Part shown: piece by piece, positions 1-7,140 of the stretch
How the letters are laid out: every line of letters starts with the position of its first letter
Position numbering within the stretch: the stretch's first letter is position 1
NCBI GenBank assembly: GCA_038199375.1
Contig: JBBPZA010000019.1
Coordinates: 1 to 27,308, forward strand
DNA length: 27,308 bases
Direction: 5' to 3'
Origin: JBBPZA01 sp038199375
GTDB taxonomy: Bacteria > Actinomycetota > Thermoleophilia > Solirubrobacterales > Solirubrobacteraceae
Position numbers and translations under genes: made by a program
The notes under the pieces: generated by a model
The model's database searches: none
Told to the model about the DNA's origin: nothing
What the model saw: the letters and a program-made list of their open reading frames with translations, nothing else

Positions 1-75
1 CGACCGGGCGCCTCGTCGCGGGGCGACATAAGCGCGCCGCGGGCTGGAGCCGGGCGCCCGGCCCTGCTAGAAGCC

Positions 76-1137
76 GTGGGGCCGATGGCCCGGCAGACGC
101 TTCGCCATGCTCGAATCTCCCTGCTCATGGCCGCCTTCGTGCCGCTCACCGCGGTGCTGGCGGCCTGGGTGCTCGTACCCCTGCGGGCGGGCGCCGCACC
201 CGGCGGGGACGACCTGCGCTCGCGCATCGAGGAGCGGCGCGACCGCGAGGGCTCGCTCGCGGCCGATGCCGCGACCTTCGGCAAGCTCGAGCGAAAGCTC
301 GCGCGCGACGTCGCGACGATCGAGGGCCGTCTGGCTGAGGTCCAGACCGAGCTCGACGCCCGCCTGGCGCTGCTGGCGACCACACGGGGCTCACTGCAGG
401 GCCAGCGTCGCCGCCATGCGGGCCTGATCATCCGGCTGCGGCGCTCCCAGAAGGTCCTCGAGCGCAGGCTTGTCGAGATCTACCAGTCCGGCGAGCCCGA
501 CCTCGCCTCCTTCGTCCTCGGATCCGCCAACTTCGCCGATCTCCTGGAGCGGTCGGACTTCCTCAAGCGCGTCAACCGGCAGGACACGCGCGTGATCGAT
601 CTCGTGCGCAGCTCACGCGACGAGGCGCGCCGATCGGCGGGCCGCCTGAAGATCCTGGTCGGGCGCCGGCGCGAGGCGGCCGACGCCGTCCAGCGCCAGC
701 GCGACGGGCTCGCCAGCATGCGCGGCGGGCTCGCCGCCAAGCGTGCGAGCTTCGCGCGCGCCAAGGCCGCACGCCTGGCGGCCCTGCGCTCGGTCCGTTC
801 GGGCCGCCGGCGCCTGGAGCGAGAGCTCGACCGGCTCCTCGACGAGCAGGCGCAGCAGGCGGTCTCCATGGTCGGCCCCGGAGGCCCCTGGGCGATCCCG
901 TGGGCGATCGTCCAGTGTGAGTCCGGCGGCCAGAACTTCCCGCCCAACTCGGCGGGCGCCTCGGGCTACTACCAGATCATCCCGACCACCTGGGCGCTCT
1001 TCGGCGGCAGCGGCCCCGCCGCCTACCTCGCCCCCAAGGCCGAGCAGGACCGCGTGGCCGCGCGCATCTGGAACGGCGGAGCAGGCGCCGAGAACTGGGA
1101 CTGCTACAAGCTCCTCAAGGGAATCCCGCTCGGCTGA
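76..1137 (+). CDS. Secreted Rpf/SLT-like lysozyme-fold protein with coiled-coil N-terminus
   Basis: Probably a peptidoglycan-cleaving enzyme acting in the cell wall. A basic start followed by a hydrophobic run (about residues 13-40, ending near an Ala-rich cleavage region) looks like a signal peptide. Residues about 45-265 are rich in Arg, Glu, Leu and Ala with heptad character, like the coiled coil of PcsB/RipA-type wall proteins. The C-terminal 80 residues resemble the resuscitation-promoting-factor / lytic transglycosylase core: WAIVQCESGG with candidate catalytic Glu282, GYYQIIPTTW, and a closing WNGGAGAENWDCY. Cys281 and the Cys near the end could form a disulfide. Start: GTG at 76, with an in-frame ATG at 85 equally possible. 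The next gene follows 20 nt later on the same strand. The fold assignment is secure; substrate and partner are inferred. Confidence 0.85.
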   Translation: MGPMARQTLRHARISLLMAAFVPLTAVLAAWVLVPLRAGAAPGGDDLRSRIEERRDREGSLAADAATFGKLERKLARDVATIEGRLAEVQTELDARLALLATTRGSLQGQRRRHAGLIIRLRRSQKVLERRLVEIYQSGEPDLASFVLGSANFADLLERSDFLKRVNRQDTRVIDLVRSSRDEARRSAGRLKILVGRRREAADAVQRQRDGLASMRGGLAAKRASFARAKAARLAALRSVRSGRRRLERELDRLLDEQAQQAVSMVGPGGPWAIPWAIVQCESGGQNFPPNSAGASGYYQIIPTTWALFGGSGPAAYLAPKAEQDRVAARIWNGGAGAENWDCYKLLKGIPLG

Positions 1138-1157
1138 GGAGATGGGACGATGCCTGC

Positions 1158-1697
1158 GTGAGCCGGCTGTTCAGCGTCTACAACGTCGGCCAGAGCTTGG
1201 CCGGGCTGGCCATGACCGAAGCGACGAGGCTCTGCGCCCCGGCCCACCCCGACGCGCCCGAGCTTGGCCGCTCGGACGATGTGACCTACCTCTACGGCGA
1301 GTGCCGGCCCGATCGGCGAAGAACATGGCTCCCCGGTGAGGGCGGTTGCGTGCCGCCGATCGAGGTCCAATGCAGCCCGCTCTGTCAGAAGCACTACAAC
1401 CTCTACCAGAACGACTTGGCTCCGTGGAGGTATGGGCTTCTCGAGGTGAAGGGCGCTCCGGCGGCGTCGTTCGAGGACGGTTGCATCCTGGAGATCTACA
1501 CGGGCGTCACGACCGTGACGGTCTATGGCCGAGACCCGTCTCTGGTGCGGCACTTCTCAGACAACCTGAAGCCGGCGGTCGCCGCCGACGTTCCTGCGGT
1601 AGGCCAGACGATCCTCAGGCTCTCCCATGCCTCCGCACTTCAGCCCGTCCTCGAAGCGCTCCCGCCGCCCGACCCCGAAACGCTGCAGCTCATGTAA
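1158..1697 (+). CDS. Hypothetical protein
   Basis: I do not recognise a family. The 179-residue protein has no signal peptide or membrane segment. It carries several cysteines (in LCAPAHP, GECRPDRR, GGCVPP, QCSPLCQKHYN and DGCILEIY) and aromatic, polar segments. The middle and C-terminal parts read like a compact alpha/beta domain (ILEIYTGVTTVTVYGRD, then LVRHFSDNLKPA). The start is GTG 1158; GAGGAG lies about 14 nt upstream, overlapping the stop of the preceding gene, so co-transcription with the lysozyme-like gene is likely. Codon use and the unbroken frame support a real gene. It converges on the beta-lactamase-like gene across about 90 nt. Confidence 0.65.
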   Translation: MSRLFSVYNVGQSLAGLAMTEATRLCAPAHPDAPELGRSDDVTYLYGECRPDRRRTWLPGEGGCVPPIEVQCSPLCQKHYNLYQNDLAPWRYGLLEVKGAPAASFEDGCILEIYTGVTTVTVYGRDPSLVRHFSDNLKPAVAADVPAVGQTILRLSHASALQPVLEALPPPDPETLQLM

Positions 1698-1788
1698 TCA
1701 ACCAGCGGGAGCATGAGGTCCTCGCCGAGCTCCGCCGCAAGGTGGGGCTCGACGGTGAGTATCCGGTCGACGCTCCCGTATTCCGCCT

Positions 1789-2700
1789 TCAAGGCGTCGC
1801 GTCGCCGACTATCGCCCGGGCGACTCCGCGCACCGTCGCCTTGCCGTAGCCCTCCGACGGGTTTCCGTCGGTGAGCACCGCGAGGGTGACGACCTTGCCG
1901 TTCGTCTCCAGGCGGGCGGCCTGGTGGACGGCGAAGCCCAGGCCGGTCTCGCGCAGGCCGATCTTGAAGAACGGCTGCCAGCCCGCCGGGATCTCCTGCG
2001 GAATGCCCCAGCGCTGCTCGGGGACGATCCGCGCGAGGGTCGAGCGGGCGAACGCGCGATCGCGGGCCGGCACGAGGCGGGGCAGCGCCCGGAAGAAGCG
2101 GGACTGCCCATCGGCGGTGATCTGGGCGCGAGCCCACCCCGTGGCGGTGCACTTGCACGCCGGCACCGACAGCGGACCGAGCGTGAACCCGTCCCCCATG
2201 CCGGCCCGCGCGGCCAGGGCGCGCAGGCGCGCGTCGCCGACCCGCTGGTAGACGGCCGTGGCGGCCTCGTTGCTCGACTCGCGGATCATCCGCTCGAGGG
2301 TGTCGCGCCCGTCGTCGTCGAGCGCTAGCCGCTGCTCGGCGAGGCGCTCGAGCTCGGCCACCAGGAGCATGGCCTTGACGACGCTCGCGGCGATGAACGG
2401 TGCGCGCGCGTTCATGCCCCGAAGCCGTCCGCGAGCATCGATGACCGCGAAGGCGACCACCCCTCGACGCCCGGTGGCGTAGGCGGTCGCGTCGACGACC
2501 CTTTGCTGCGATCCGGCAGGCCCGCCCGGACCGGTCGGCTTCGCCCCGAGCCGGTTGGGCCCACTGGAGCTTCCTCCCGAAGCGCCCACCAGCACGCCCG
2601 CGGCGAAGCCGCCGACGGTGAGCGCGATCAGCGCGGCGAGCGCCGCCCGTCGCCGAGCGTGCACGGCGCGCCAGGAGGCCGTACGGGTGTCCGATGGCAT
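1789..2700 (-). CDS. Membrane-anchored beta-lactamase-fold serine hydrolase
   Basis: A class A beta-lactamase-like or penicillin-binding-type serine hydrolase acting outside the membrane. A basic N-terminus (residues 1-18) precedes a hydrophobic helix at about 19-41, then a Gly/Ser/Pro linker. All three fold motifs are present in order: SVVK at 106-109 (nucleophile Ser106, Lys109), SSN at 142-144, and KIG at 246-248 in place of KTG. I do not see a clear Glu166-type omega-loop motif, so a true antibiotic-hydrolysing role is uncertain and a wall-remodelling or esterase role is equally possible. Two cysteines sit in ACKC near 181-184. Start ATG 2700 is supported by a TACCGT -10 box 8 nt upstream. 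The gene is monocistronic and convergent with the hypothetical gene. Confidence 0.8.
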   Translation of the reverse strand: MPSDTRTASWRAVHARRRAALAALIALTVGGFAAGVLVGASGGSSSGPNRLGAKPTGPGGPAGSQQRVVDATAYATGRRGVVAFAVIDARGRLRGMNARAPFIAASVVKAMLLVAELERLAEQRLALDDDGRDTLERMIRESSNEAATAVYQRVGDARLRALAARAGMGDGFTLGPLSVPACKCTATGWARAQITADGQSRFFRALPRLVPARDRAFARSTLARIVPEQRWGIPQEIPAGWQPFFKIGLRETGLGFAVHQAARLETNGKVVTLAVLTDGNPSEGYGKATVRGVARAIVGDATP

Positions 2701-2708
2701 GACTTTCC

Positions 2709-2714
2709 ACGGTA
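2709..2714 (-). promoter_or_regulatory. -10 box of beta-lactamase-like gene
   Basis: TACCGT on the minus strand fits TANNNT and ends 8 nt before the ATG at 2700, so the mRNA would begin at or almost at the start codon. No convincing -35 is visible. See the leaderless-promoter finding. Confidence 0.45.
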
Positions 2715-2745
2715 GCGGCCCGCGGACGCCGCGTCGGCCGGTCGG

Positions 2746-3564
2746 TCAGGCCCTCTCGGCGACCTCGGCGATGATCCTCGAGAGCTGGGCGCCCTGCCAG
2801 GCGAGCGGCGACTGGCCGGGGTCCTCGGAGACGAGGCGCGCGTCCGGGAGCGCCGCCGCGTAGGCCTCGCCGACCGCGTAGGGGTGCCCCGGGTCGGCCT
2901 CGTCGCGGCTCGCGACAACGACCGCCGGCACCCCGATGCGACCCAAATCGTCGATCTCCTCGAAGGGGCGTGAGCGGGGGACGGCCTCGAGCGCATCGGC
3001 GACGGCGCTCGGGTGCTCGTGGGCGCCGAGGCGCTGGCGGATGACCTTGAGCACGGTGTCGCGCCAGCGCTCGGGGACCTCGGGCTCGCCGTAGGCGTTC
3101 AGGAAGCCCTCCACGCCGTCCTCCCGTAAGCCCGCGGCGAGCGCGTCCCAGCGGTCGAGGCTGACGGAGTCGCCGTGGCTCTCGGGGTCGTAGGCCGGGG
3201 TGGCGAGCACGAGGCCCGCTGCGCGCTCGGGGTGCTCGAGGGCGATGCGCACGGCCGTGTGGGCCCCCATCGAGGCGCCGGCGAGCACCGCACGCGCCAC
3301 GCCCGCGTCGTCGAGCACGGCGAGGGCGTCGGCGGTGAGGTCGTCGTAGCGGTAGTCCTCGGCCGCCGGCCCGGGCGAGGAGGCGCCGTGGCCCCGGGCG
3401 TCGTAGGACAGCACGCGGTGGTCCGAGCGCTCGAGCGCTCGCGAGCCCATCACCACGTAGCGGCGGGTCGCCGTGAGCCCGTGCATGAGCAGCACGGGCG
3501 TCCCCTCCCCCACCTCCTCGACCGCCAGGCGCACCTCGCCCGACTCGACGATCCGCTCGCTCAC
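2746..3564 (-). CDS. Alpha/beta hydrolase
   Basis: A 272-residue alpha/beta-hydrolase-fold protein, cytoplasmic, substrate unknown. Visible features are the oxyanion strand LLMHG (25-29), YDARGHG (54-60), the nucleophile elbow GASMG with Ser98 and the acidic turn RDEADPGHP (220-228) carrying the likely catalytic Asp. Where the usual catalytic His of GHSP-type motifs should stand, the protein reads PGQSPLAW with Gln251 (codon CAG). Either another His is used or the protein is a non-canonical or inactive member. The start is GTG 3564, divergent from the thioredoxin-like gene with only 32 nt between the start codons. Confidence 0.85.
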   Translation of the reverse strand: MSERIVESGEVRLAVEEVGEGTPVLLMHGLTATRRYVVMGSRALERSDHRVLSYDARGHGASSPGPAAEDYRYDDLTADALAVLDDAGVARAVLAGASMGAHTAVRIALEHPERAAGLVLATPAYDPESHGDSVSLDRWDALAAGLREDGVEGFLNAYGEPEVPERWRDTVLKVIRQRLGAHEHPSAVADALEAVPRSRPFEEIDDLGRIGVPAVVVASRDEADPGHPYAVGEAYAAALPDARLVSEDPGQSPLAWQGAQLSRIIAEVAERA

Positions 3565-3571
3565 GCTCCGA

Positions 3572-3588
3572 GTTCTACCTTCTACCCT
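3572..3588. promoter_or_regulatory. Overlapping divergent -10 boxes (hydrolase / thioredoxin)
   Basis: The 32-nt gap between divergent starts holds TACCCT on the plus strand (3583-3588), ending 8 nt before ATG 3597. On the minus strand TAGAAC (3572-3577) ends 7 nt before GTG 3564. Both are placed for leaderless transcripts. The minus-strand box lacks the final T, so it is the weaker call. Confidence 0.35.
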
Positions 3589-3596
3589 GAGCGTCG

Positions 3597-4337
3597 ATGA
3601 TCCTCGACGTCACCGAAGCCACCTTCGAAACCGAGGTTCTGCTCAAGTCGCGCGAGCTGCCCGTCGTCGTCGACTTCTGGGCCGCGTGGTGCGGGCCCTG
3701 CCGGCAGTTGACCCCGGTCCTCGAGGACGCAGCCCGCGCCCGCGAGGGCCAGGTCGTCCTCGCCAAGGTCGACACCGACGCCAACCCGGGCCTTTCCCAG
3801 ACCTTCGGCATCCAGGGCATTCCGGCCGTCAAGGCGTTTCGCGACGGGCGCGTGGCCGACGAGTTCGTCGGCGCCAAGCCGCCCGCCGAGGTCAAGCGCT
3901 TCTTCGACGCGCTGGTCCCTTCCGAGGCGCAACGGCTCGTCGCCGCGGGCGACGAGGCCTCGCTGCGCCGGGCGATCGAGCTCGAGCCGGCCCGCGCCGA
4001 CGCTCGGGTCGCGCTCGCGCGTCTGCTGCGCGGCCGCGGGGAGGACGACGACGCCCTCGCGCTGCTCGACAACGCCGTGGGAAACTTCGCGGCCGAGGGG
4101 CTGGCGGCCCGCATCCGCCTCGAGCGCGCCGACGATCTCGACTTGACCGAGGCCTTCGCCGCCCTGGACGCGGGCGACCACCAGCGCGCCGTCGACGCGC
4201 TCATCGCCGCGATCCCGTCGGCCGACGGCGCCAAGGACGACCTGCGCCGCGTCGTCGTCGCCGTCCTCGACGAGCTGGGGGTAGAGCACCCCCTTGCCCG
4301 GGCCGCCCGCCGCCGCCTCGCCGCCGCGCTGTACTGA
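3597..4337 (+). CDS. Thioredoxin-domain protein with C-terminal TPR-like region (CnoX/YbbN type)
   Basis: Residues 1-110 are a thioredoxin domain with the active site WCGPC (Cys32, Cys35) and the cis-Pro segment GIPAVKAF. Residues about 115-246 are Ala/Leu/Asp-rich helices of the tetratricopeptide kind seen in CnoX (YbbN), a holdase that hands clients to GroEL and DnaK. At 246 residues it is a little shorter than the E. coli protein. Because it keeps both cysteines it could also work as an oxidoreductase. It is cytoplasmic, with no signal peptide. Start ATG 3597 is supported by a -10 box 8 nt upstream. It converges on dinB with a 34-nt gap. Confidence 0.9.
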   Translation: MILDVTEATFETEVLLKSRELPVVVDFWAAWCGPCRQLTPVLEDAARAREGQVVLAKVDTDANPGLSQTFGIQGIPAVKAFRDGRVADEFVGAKPPAEVKRFFDALVPSEAQRLVAAGDEASLRRAIELEPARADARVALARLLRGRGEDDDALALLDNAVGNFAAEGLAARIRLERADDLDLTEAFAALDAGDHQRAVDALIAAIPSADGAKDDLRRVVVAVLDELGVEHPLARAARRRLAAALY

Positions 4338-4371
4338 CGTCGGCGCCCCGAGCGGGAATACGCGCACTCCA

Positions 4372-5430
4372 TCAGAGCGGCAGCGCGAGCTGATCCTCGC
4401 CGGCGGGCTCGGGTTCGCGCTCGAAGCCGGCGACGCGCACGCCGAGCAGCCTGACGGGCCTGGGCGGATCGTAGGCGCGCAGCAGGGCCAGGGCGAGGGC
4501 GGCGACCGTCGAGGTCTCGTTGGTCGGCTGCTCGTGCGTGCGAGCGCGCGTGACGGTGGTCCAGTCTGAGAGGCGGACCTTGATGGCCACGGTCCGCCCG
4601 CGCAATCCGCGCCGGTCGAGCCGGGCGCAAAGGTCGGCGCTGAGCCGCTCGATCGCCCGCTCCTGCTCGGAGCGGTCGGCGACGTCCTGATCGAAGGTCG
4701 TCTCGCTCGACTGGGACTTGGTCTCGCGGATCGCGGCCACCGGGCCCTCGTCCTCGAACCGTGCGCGGCGCTGGAGGTAGGCGCCCTGACGTTCTCCGAA
4801 CGCCTCCCGGAGCCGGTCTTCGGGCTGGGCGCGAAGCTCGGCGATCGTTCGGACGCCCGTCGCCGCCAGCCGCTCGCCGGTCTTGGGGCCGATGCCGGGA
4901 AGCAGGCACGGCGGGGCGGCGGCGAAGCGCTCGCACGCCCCTTCGCGGCTGAGCGCGACCAGTCCGGCGGGCTTCTCGCAGTCCGAGGCGATCTTGGCGA
5001 CGAGCTTGTTCGGGCCGATCCCGACCGATGCGCTCAGCCCCGTGGCGCCCTTGAGGTCGGCCACGAGCCGGCGCATGGCGGCCTTGGGCGCCACGAGCTC
5101 TGTGAGGTCGAGGTAGCCCTCGTCCAGTCCCACCTGCTCGACCATCTCGATCTCGCCGCGCACGATTGCCCATACCTCCTGGGAGGCGGCCCGGTAGGCG
5201 GCGTAGTCAGGTGCGATGACGATCGCCTGCGGGCACAGCCGGCGGGCCTGCGAGGTCGGCATCGCCGAGCCGATCCCGAAGGCGCGGGCCTCGTAGGTCG
5301 CCGTCGTGACGACGGCCCGGGGCCCGGAGCCCGAGACGATCACCGGCTTGCCGGCGAGGGCGGGATTCCGGTGCAGCTCGACGCTCGCGTAGAAGGCATC
5401 GAGGTCGAGGTGGGCGATGACGCGGCGCAC
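4372..5430 (-). CDS. dinB: DNA polymerase IV (Y family)
   Basis: Translesion DNA polymerase. The N-terminus HLDLDAFYASVE carries the first metal-binding Asp (Asp9) and the steric-gate region. The second catalytic pair is in GLDEGYLDL (Asp103, Glu104); Gly precedes LDE and follows it where most homologues have Ser and Ala. Palm, thumb (ASVGIGPNKLVAKIAS, then PGIGPKTGERLAATG) and little-finger parts follow in order. The C-terminal six residues QLALPL are a good match to the beta-clamp binding motif. The 352-residue length is normal. Start GTG 5430; TAGGCT ends 9 nt upstream. No LexA-type box is visible at this promoter. Confidence 0.95.
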   Translation of the reverse strand: MRRVIAHLDLDAFYASVELHRNPALAGKPVIVSGSGPRAVVTTATYEARAFGIGSAMPTSQARRLCPQAIVIAPDYAAYRAASQEVWAIVRGEIEMVEQVGLDEGYLDLTELVAPKAAMRRLVADLKGATGLSASVGIGPNKLVAKIASDCEKPAGLVALSREGACERFAAAPPCLLPGIGPKTGERLAATGVRTIAELRAQPEDRLREAFGERQGAYLQRRARFEDEGPVAAIRETKSQSSETTFDQDVADRSEQERAIERLSADLCARLDRRGLRGRTVAIKVRLSDWTTVTRARTHEQPTNETSTVAALALALLRAYDPPRPVRLLGVRVAGFEREPEPAGEDQLALPL

Positions 5431-5439
5431 GCCACTCCG

Positions 5440-5445
5440 AGCCTA
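5440..5445 (-). promoter_or_regulatory. -10 box of dinB
   Basis: TAGGCT on the minus strand ends 9 nt before GTG 5430, placing transcription start about 2 nt before the start codon. It overlaps the TAG stop (5444-5446) that bounds the upstream frame of the divergent SRPBCC gene. Confidence 0.4.
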
Positions 5446-5539
5446 GACACCGGTCCGGCGGTCGTCGGAGCGTAGGCGGCGGGTCCTCCCCATCAAGACG
5501 ACCCCGGAGCGCCTGTGGGAGGCGATCACCGACAGCGAG

Positions 5540-5941
5540 ATGAGGGCGCGCTACACCTTCGGGGTGGGCGTCAGCTCGGACTGGACGCCCGGCTCACGCT
5601 ACGAGGCCGTCCACCCACGGGCGAACATGACGATCTCGTCGGGCGAGAACCTCGAGGTCGAGCCGCCCCGCCGGCTCATCCAGAGCTTCACGGCCCTGTG
5701 GAGCGAGGACGTCGAGCAAGAGGGGACCTCGAGGGTCACCTGGGAGATCGAGCCAGTCGGCGATTCGTGCCGGCTGACCGTCACCCACGACCAGCTGCGC
5801 GAGGGCGCCAACGCCGAGCTCTACGGCGGCTGGCCGCAGATCCTCTCCGGCCTCAAGACGCTGCTCGAGACCGGGGAGTCGCTCACGACGCCCGGCTCGC
5901 TGCTCTATTCGCAAGCAGCCGAACCCGCCAGGGCCTCCTAA
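5540..5941 (+). CDS. SRPBCC (AHSA1-like) protein, start unclear
   Basis: The sequence matches the START/AHSA1-type SRPBCC fold: SDWTPGSRY, LEVEPPRRLIQSF, SRVTWEIEPVGDSCRLTVTHD and GGWPQILSGLKTLLETGE. These proteins bind hydrophobic ligands or act as small cyclase-like enzymes. The frame stays open upstream, and the family-typical first helix (TTPERLWEAITDSE) is encoded at about 5495-5536, but between the in-frame TAG at 5444-5446 and that helix there is no ATG, GTG or TTG. The first normal start, ATG 5540, would drop the helix. Either translation begins at an unusual codon, or the 5' end has been lost next to dinB and the gene is decaying. A strong terminator follows immediately. Confidence 0.65.
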   Translation: MRARYTFGVGVSSDWTPGSRYEAVHPRANMTISSGENLEVEPPRRLIQSFTALWSEDVEQEGTSRVTWEIEPVGDSCRLTVTHDQLREGANAELYGGWPQILSGLKTLLETGESLTTPGSLLYSQAAEPARAS

Positions 5942-5968
5942 GCCGAAGTTCCCCCGGGGGACTTCGGC
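5942..5968. terminator. Bidirectional terminator hairpin
   Basis: GCCGAAGT (5942-5949) pairs with ACTTCGGC (5961-5968), and inside it CCCCC pairs with GGGGG, with one unpaired T. It lies exactly between the converging SRPBCC and RlpA-like genes. There is no long T tract on either side, which is common in GC-rich actinobacteria. Confidence 0.75.
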
Positions 5969-5969
5969 G

Positions 5970-6929
5970 TTAAGGGCTCACCCCTATCGTCCCCACGCCC
6001 TCGAAGCCCAGCCTGCGGGCCACGGCGCCCGCCAGGTCGAACTCTCGACCACCGACGAAGGGACCGCGGTCGCGCACGGTCGCCTGCACGGTGCGCTCTC
6101 CGTAACGGATCATCACCTTCGTGCCGCAGGGCAGTGACTTGTGGGCGACGACCATGGAGTCATAGCCCAGGGTTCCCCCACAGGCCAGAGGGCCGCCGTA
6201 GAGGTCATAGCGCGAGGCCATCGCGGGCCGGTAGACGCTGAGGCGGCCAGGCGTGCGCTGGGCGGGGCTGTTCGCCCGGTCGCCCGCGAAGCGGACGCGG
6301 ACGGGCGCCGTGCCGGTCTCGTCGCCGACGAAGGTGAGCCGGTAGCGCCCCCGCGTGTCGGTGCGGGCGGTCGTCAGGCCAACCCAGCGCCCGCCATCCA
6401 CGCGCTCGAGCGCCACGGTCCGGCCGGCGACGGCCGGCCGGACGGTTCCGGCGACCATCGCCCGGCGCCCGCGCAGCACGTCGAGGCGCCTTGTGAGGGT
6501 CGCGACGCGGGCCGCGACCACGACGCCGAGCTCCCGAGTCGTCTCGGCCGGCATCGAAGCCTGCGGCGCCGCACCTGCGCGCGGCGAGGCGCCGGGCGCC
6601 ACCACGACGCGCACGGCGCCCGACCAGGACAGCAGCTTGCGGAAGCGGAAGCGGCCGTCGATGGCCACCGTCGACCGGGCCACGCCCCTCCAGGCGCTCG
6701 TGCCCCGCTCGCGGAACTGGAGGCTCACGGCCCTGCCGGCGGCCTGCCAGGCGCGGCCGCTGACGGTCAACGGCTGGCCAAAGGCAAGCTGGCGATCGGC
6801 GATTGAGATCGGGATCGACGGTTCGCTACGGGACGATGCGGGCGCCTGAGCGCCGGCCACGTCGGATCCTGCACAGAGCGCGCCTGCGGCGGTCAGGCCG
6901 GCGACGCGCAGGGTGAGCTGCGGTCTCAC
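5970..6929 (-). CDS. Secreted RlpA-like double-psi beta-barrel protein
   Basis: A 319-residue exported protein. Residues 1-28 form a signal peptide ending in an Ala-rich site. Residues about 35-230 are beta-rich, with two Ig-like or carbohydrate-binding-like segments (LTVSGRAWQAAGRAVSLQF and MVAGTVRPAVAGRTVALERV). The last 90 residues are the RlpA-type double-psi barrel: ACGGTLGYDSMVVAHKSLPCGTKV (split here as ACGG then MVVAHKSLPCG), RDRGPFVGGREFDLA with the catalytic-type Asp, and ARRLGF. RlpA relatives cleave or bind denuded peptidoglycan. Start GTG 6929 has GGAGG 9 nt upstream. Expression is probably governed by the CRP-type site and structured leader just upstream. The downstream end is bounded by the terminator. 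Confidence 0.85.
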   Translation of the reverse strand: MRPQLTLRVAGLTAAGALCAGSDVAGAQAPASSRSEPSIPISIADRQLAFGQPLTVSGRAWQAAGRAVSLQFRERGTSAWRGVARSTVAIDGRFRFRKLLSWSGAVRVVVAPGASPRAGAAPQASMPAETTRELGVVVAARVATLTRRLDVLRGRRAMVAGTVRPAVAGRTVALERVDGGRWVGLTTARTDTRGRYRLTFVGDETGTAPVRVRFAGDRANSPAQRTPGRLSVYRPAMASRYDLYGGPLACGGTLGYDSMVVAHKSLPCGTKVMIRYGERTVQATVRDRGPFVGGREFDLAGAVARRLGFEGVGTIGVSP

Positions 6930-7056
6930 GCGGAGACACCTCCACGACTAGGTCCGACCGGGTGCCTGCGAGTGACGCGGCACCGTGTCGGCGCCTAGTC
7001 ATGGTCCCCCGCTCGCCGCACACCGTGCGCGGCGACTCGGCTGATCGAACAACAGT
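6930..7056 (-). ncRNA. Structured 5' leader resembling the ydaO (c-di-AMP) riboswitch
   Basis: Read on the minus strand from the predicted transcription start (about 7056), the leader contains GCCGAGTC (7034-7041), an 8-bp stem (7015-7033), then GAGCGGGGGACC (7003-7014). Spaced like this, these match the 5' half of the ydaO family as I recall it. Next comes a long hairpin (6946-7000) built from GACTAGG, CCGAC, GGTGCC and GCG with their complements, holding CACTCGCAGGC, like the ydaO 3' end. A mini-hairpin GGAG-GTGT-CTCC (6932-6943) covers the ribosome binding site. The second ligand-binding half of a standard ydaO element is not recognisable, so this may be a shortened or variant form. Confidence 0.45.
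6939..6943 (-). promoter_or_regulatory. Ribosome binding site of the RlpA-like gene, sequestrable
   Basis: GGAGG stands 9 nt before GTG 6929 and fixes this start. It lies 2 nt past the base of the long leader hairpin and can pair with the CTCC just after it, so leader folding could control translation. Confidence 0.6.
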
Positions 7057-7060
7057 TCGT
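7045..7060. promoter_or_regulatory. LexA-like palindrome or leader hairpin at the transcription start
   Basis: TCGAAC-AACA-GTTCGT is an almost perfect inverted repeat with 11 of 12 positions of the actinobacterial SOS-box pattern TCGAAC-N4-GTTCGA. It spans the predicted start of the RlpA-like transcript, where a repressor would block transcription. The same bases would also form a simple 5-bp hairpin at the 5' end of the leader RNA. Confidence 0.35.
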
Positions 7061-7062
7061 GC

Positions 7063-7068
7063 AGGCTA
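7063..7068 (-). promoter_or_regulatory. -10 box of the RlpA-like gene
   Basis: TAGCCT on the minus strand fits TANNNT and predicts a start near 7056. The centre of the CRP-type site is then about 40 nt upstream, the class II activator position. Confidence 0.45.
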
Positions 7069-7087
7069 GGGGTCGCAGACGACGCCC

Positions 7088-7105
7088 GTGTGACGTTGAT
7101 CACAC
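7088..7105. promoter_or_regulatory. CRP-type (cAMP receptor) binding site
   Basis: GTGTGACGTTGATCACAC has perfect half-sites GTGTGA and TCACAC around six bases and matches the TGTGA-N6-TCACA consensus shared by enterobacterial and mycobacterial CRP. It is in the intergenic region behind the sigma factor gene and upstream of the RlpA-like gene. Confidence 0.65.
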
Positions 7106-7140
7106 CTGCAAGCGCTCGCCCGCGGAGAGGCAGAGGTCCC

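Noticed and set aside
50..61. Perfect palindrome CCGGGCGCCCGG upstream of the Rpf/SLT-like gene
   Set aside because: Such G/C palindromes are frequent by chance at this base composition and no T tract or operator pattern supports it.
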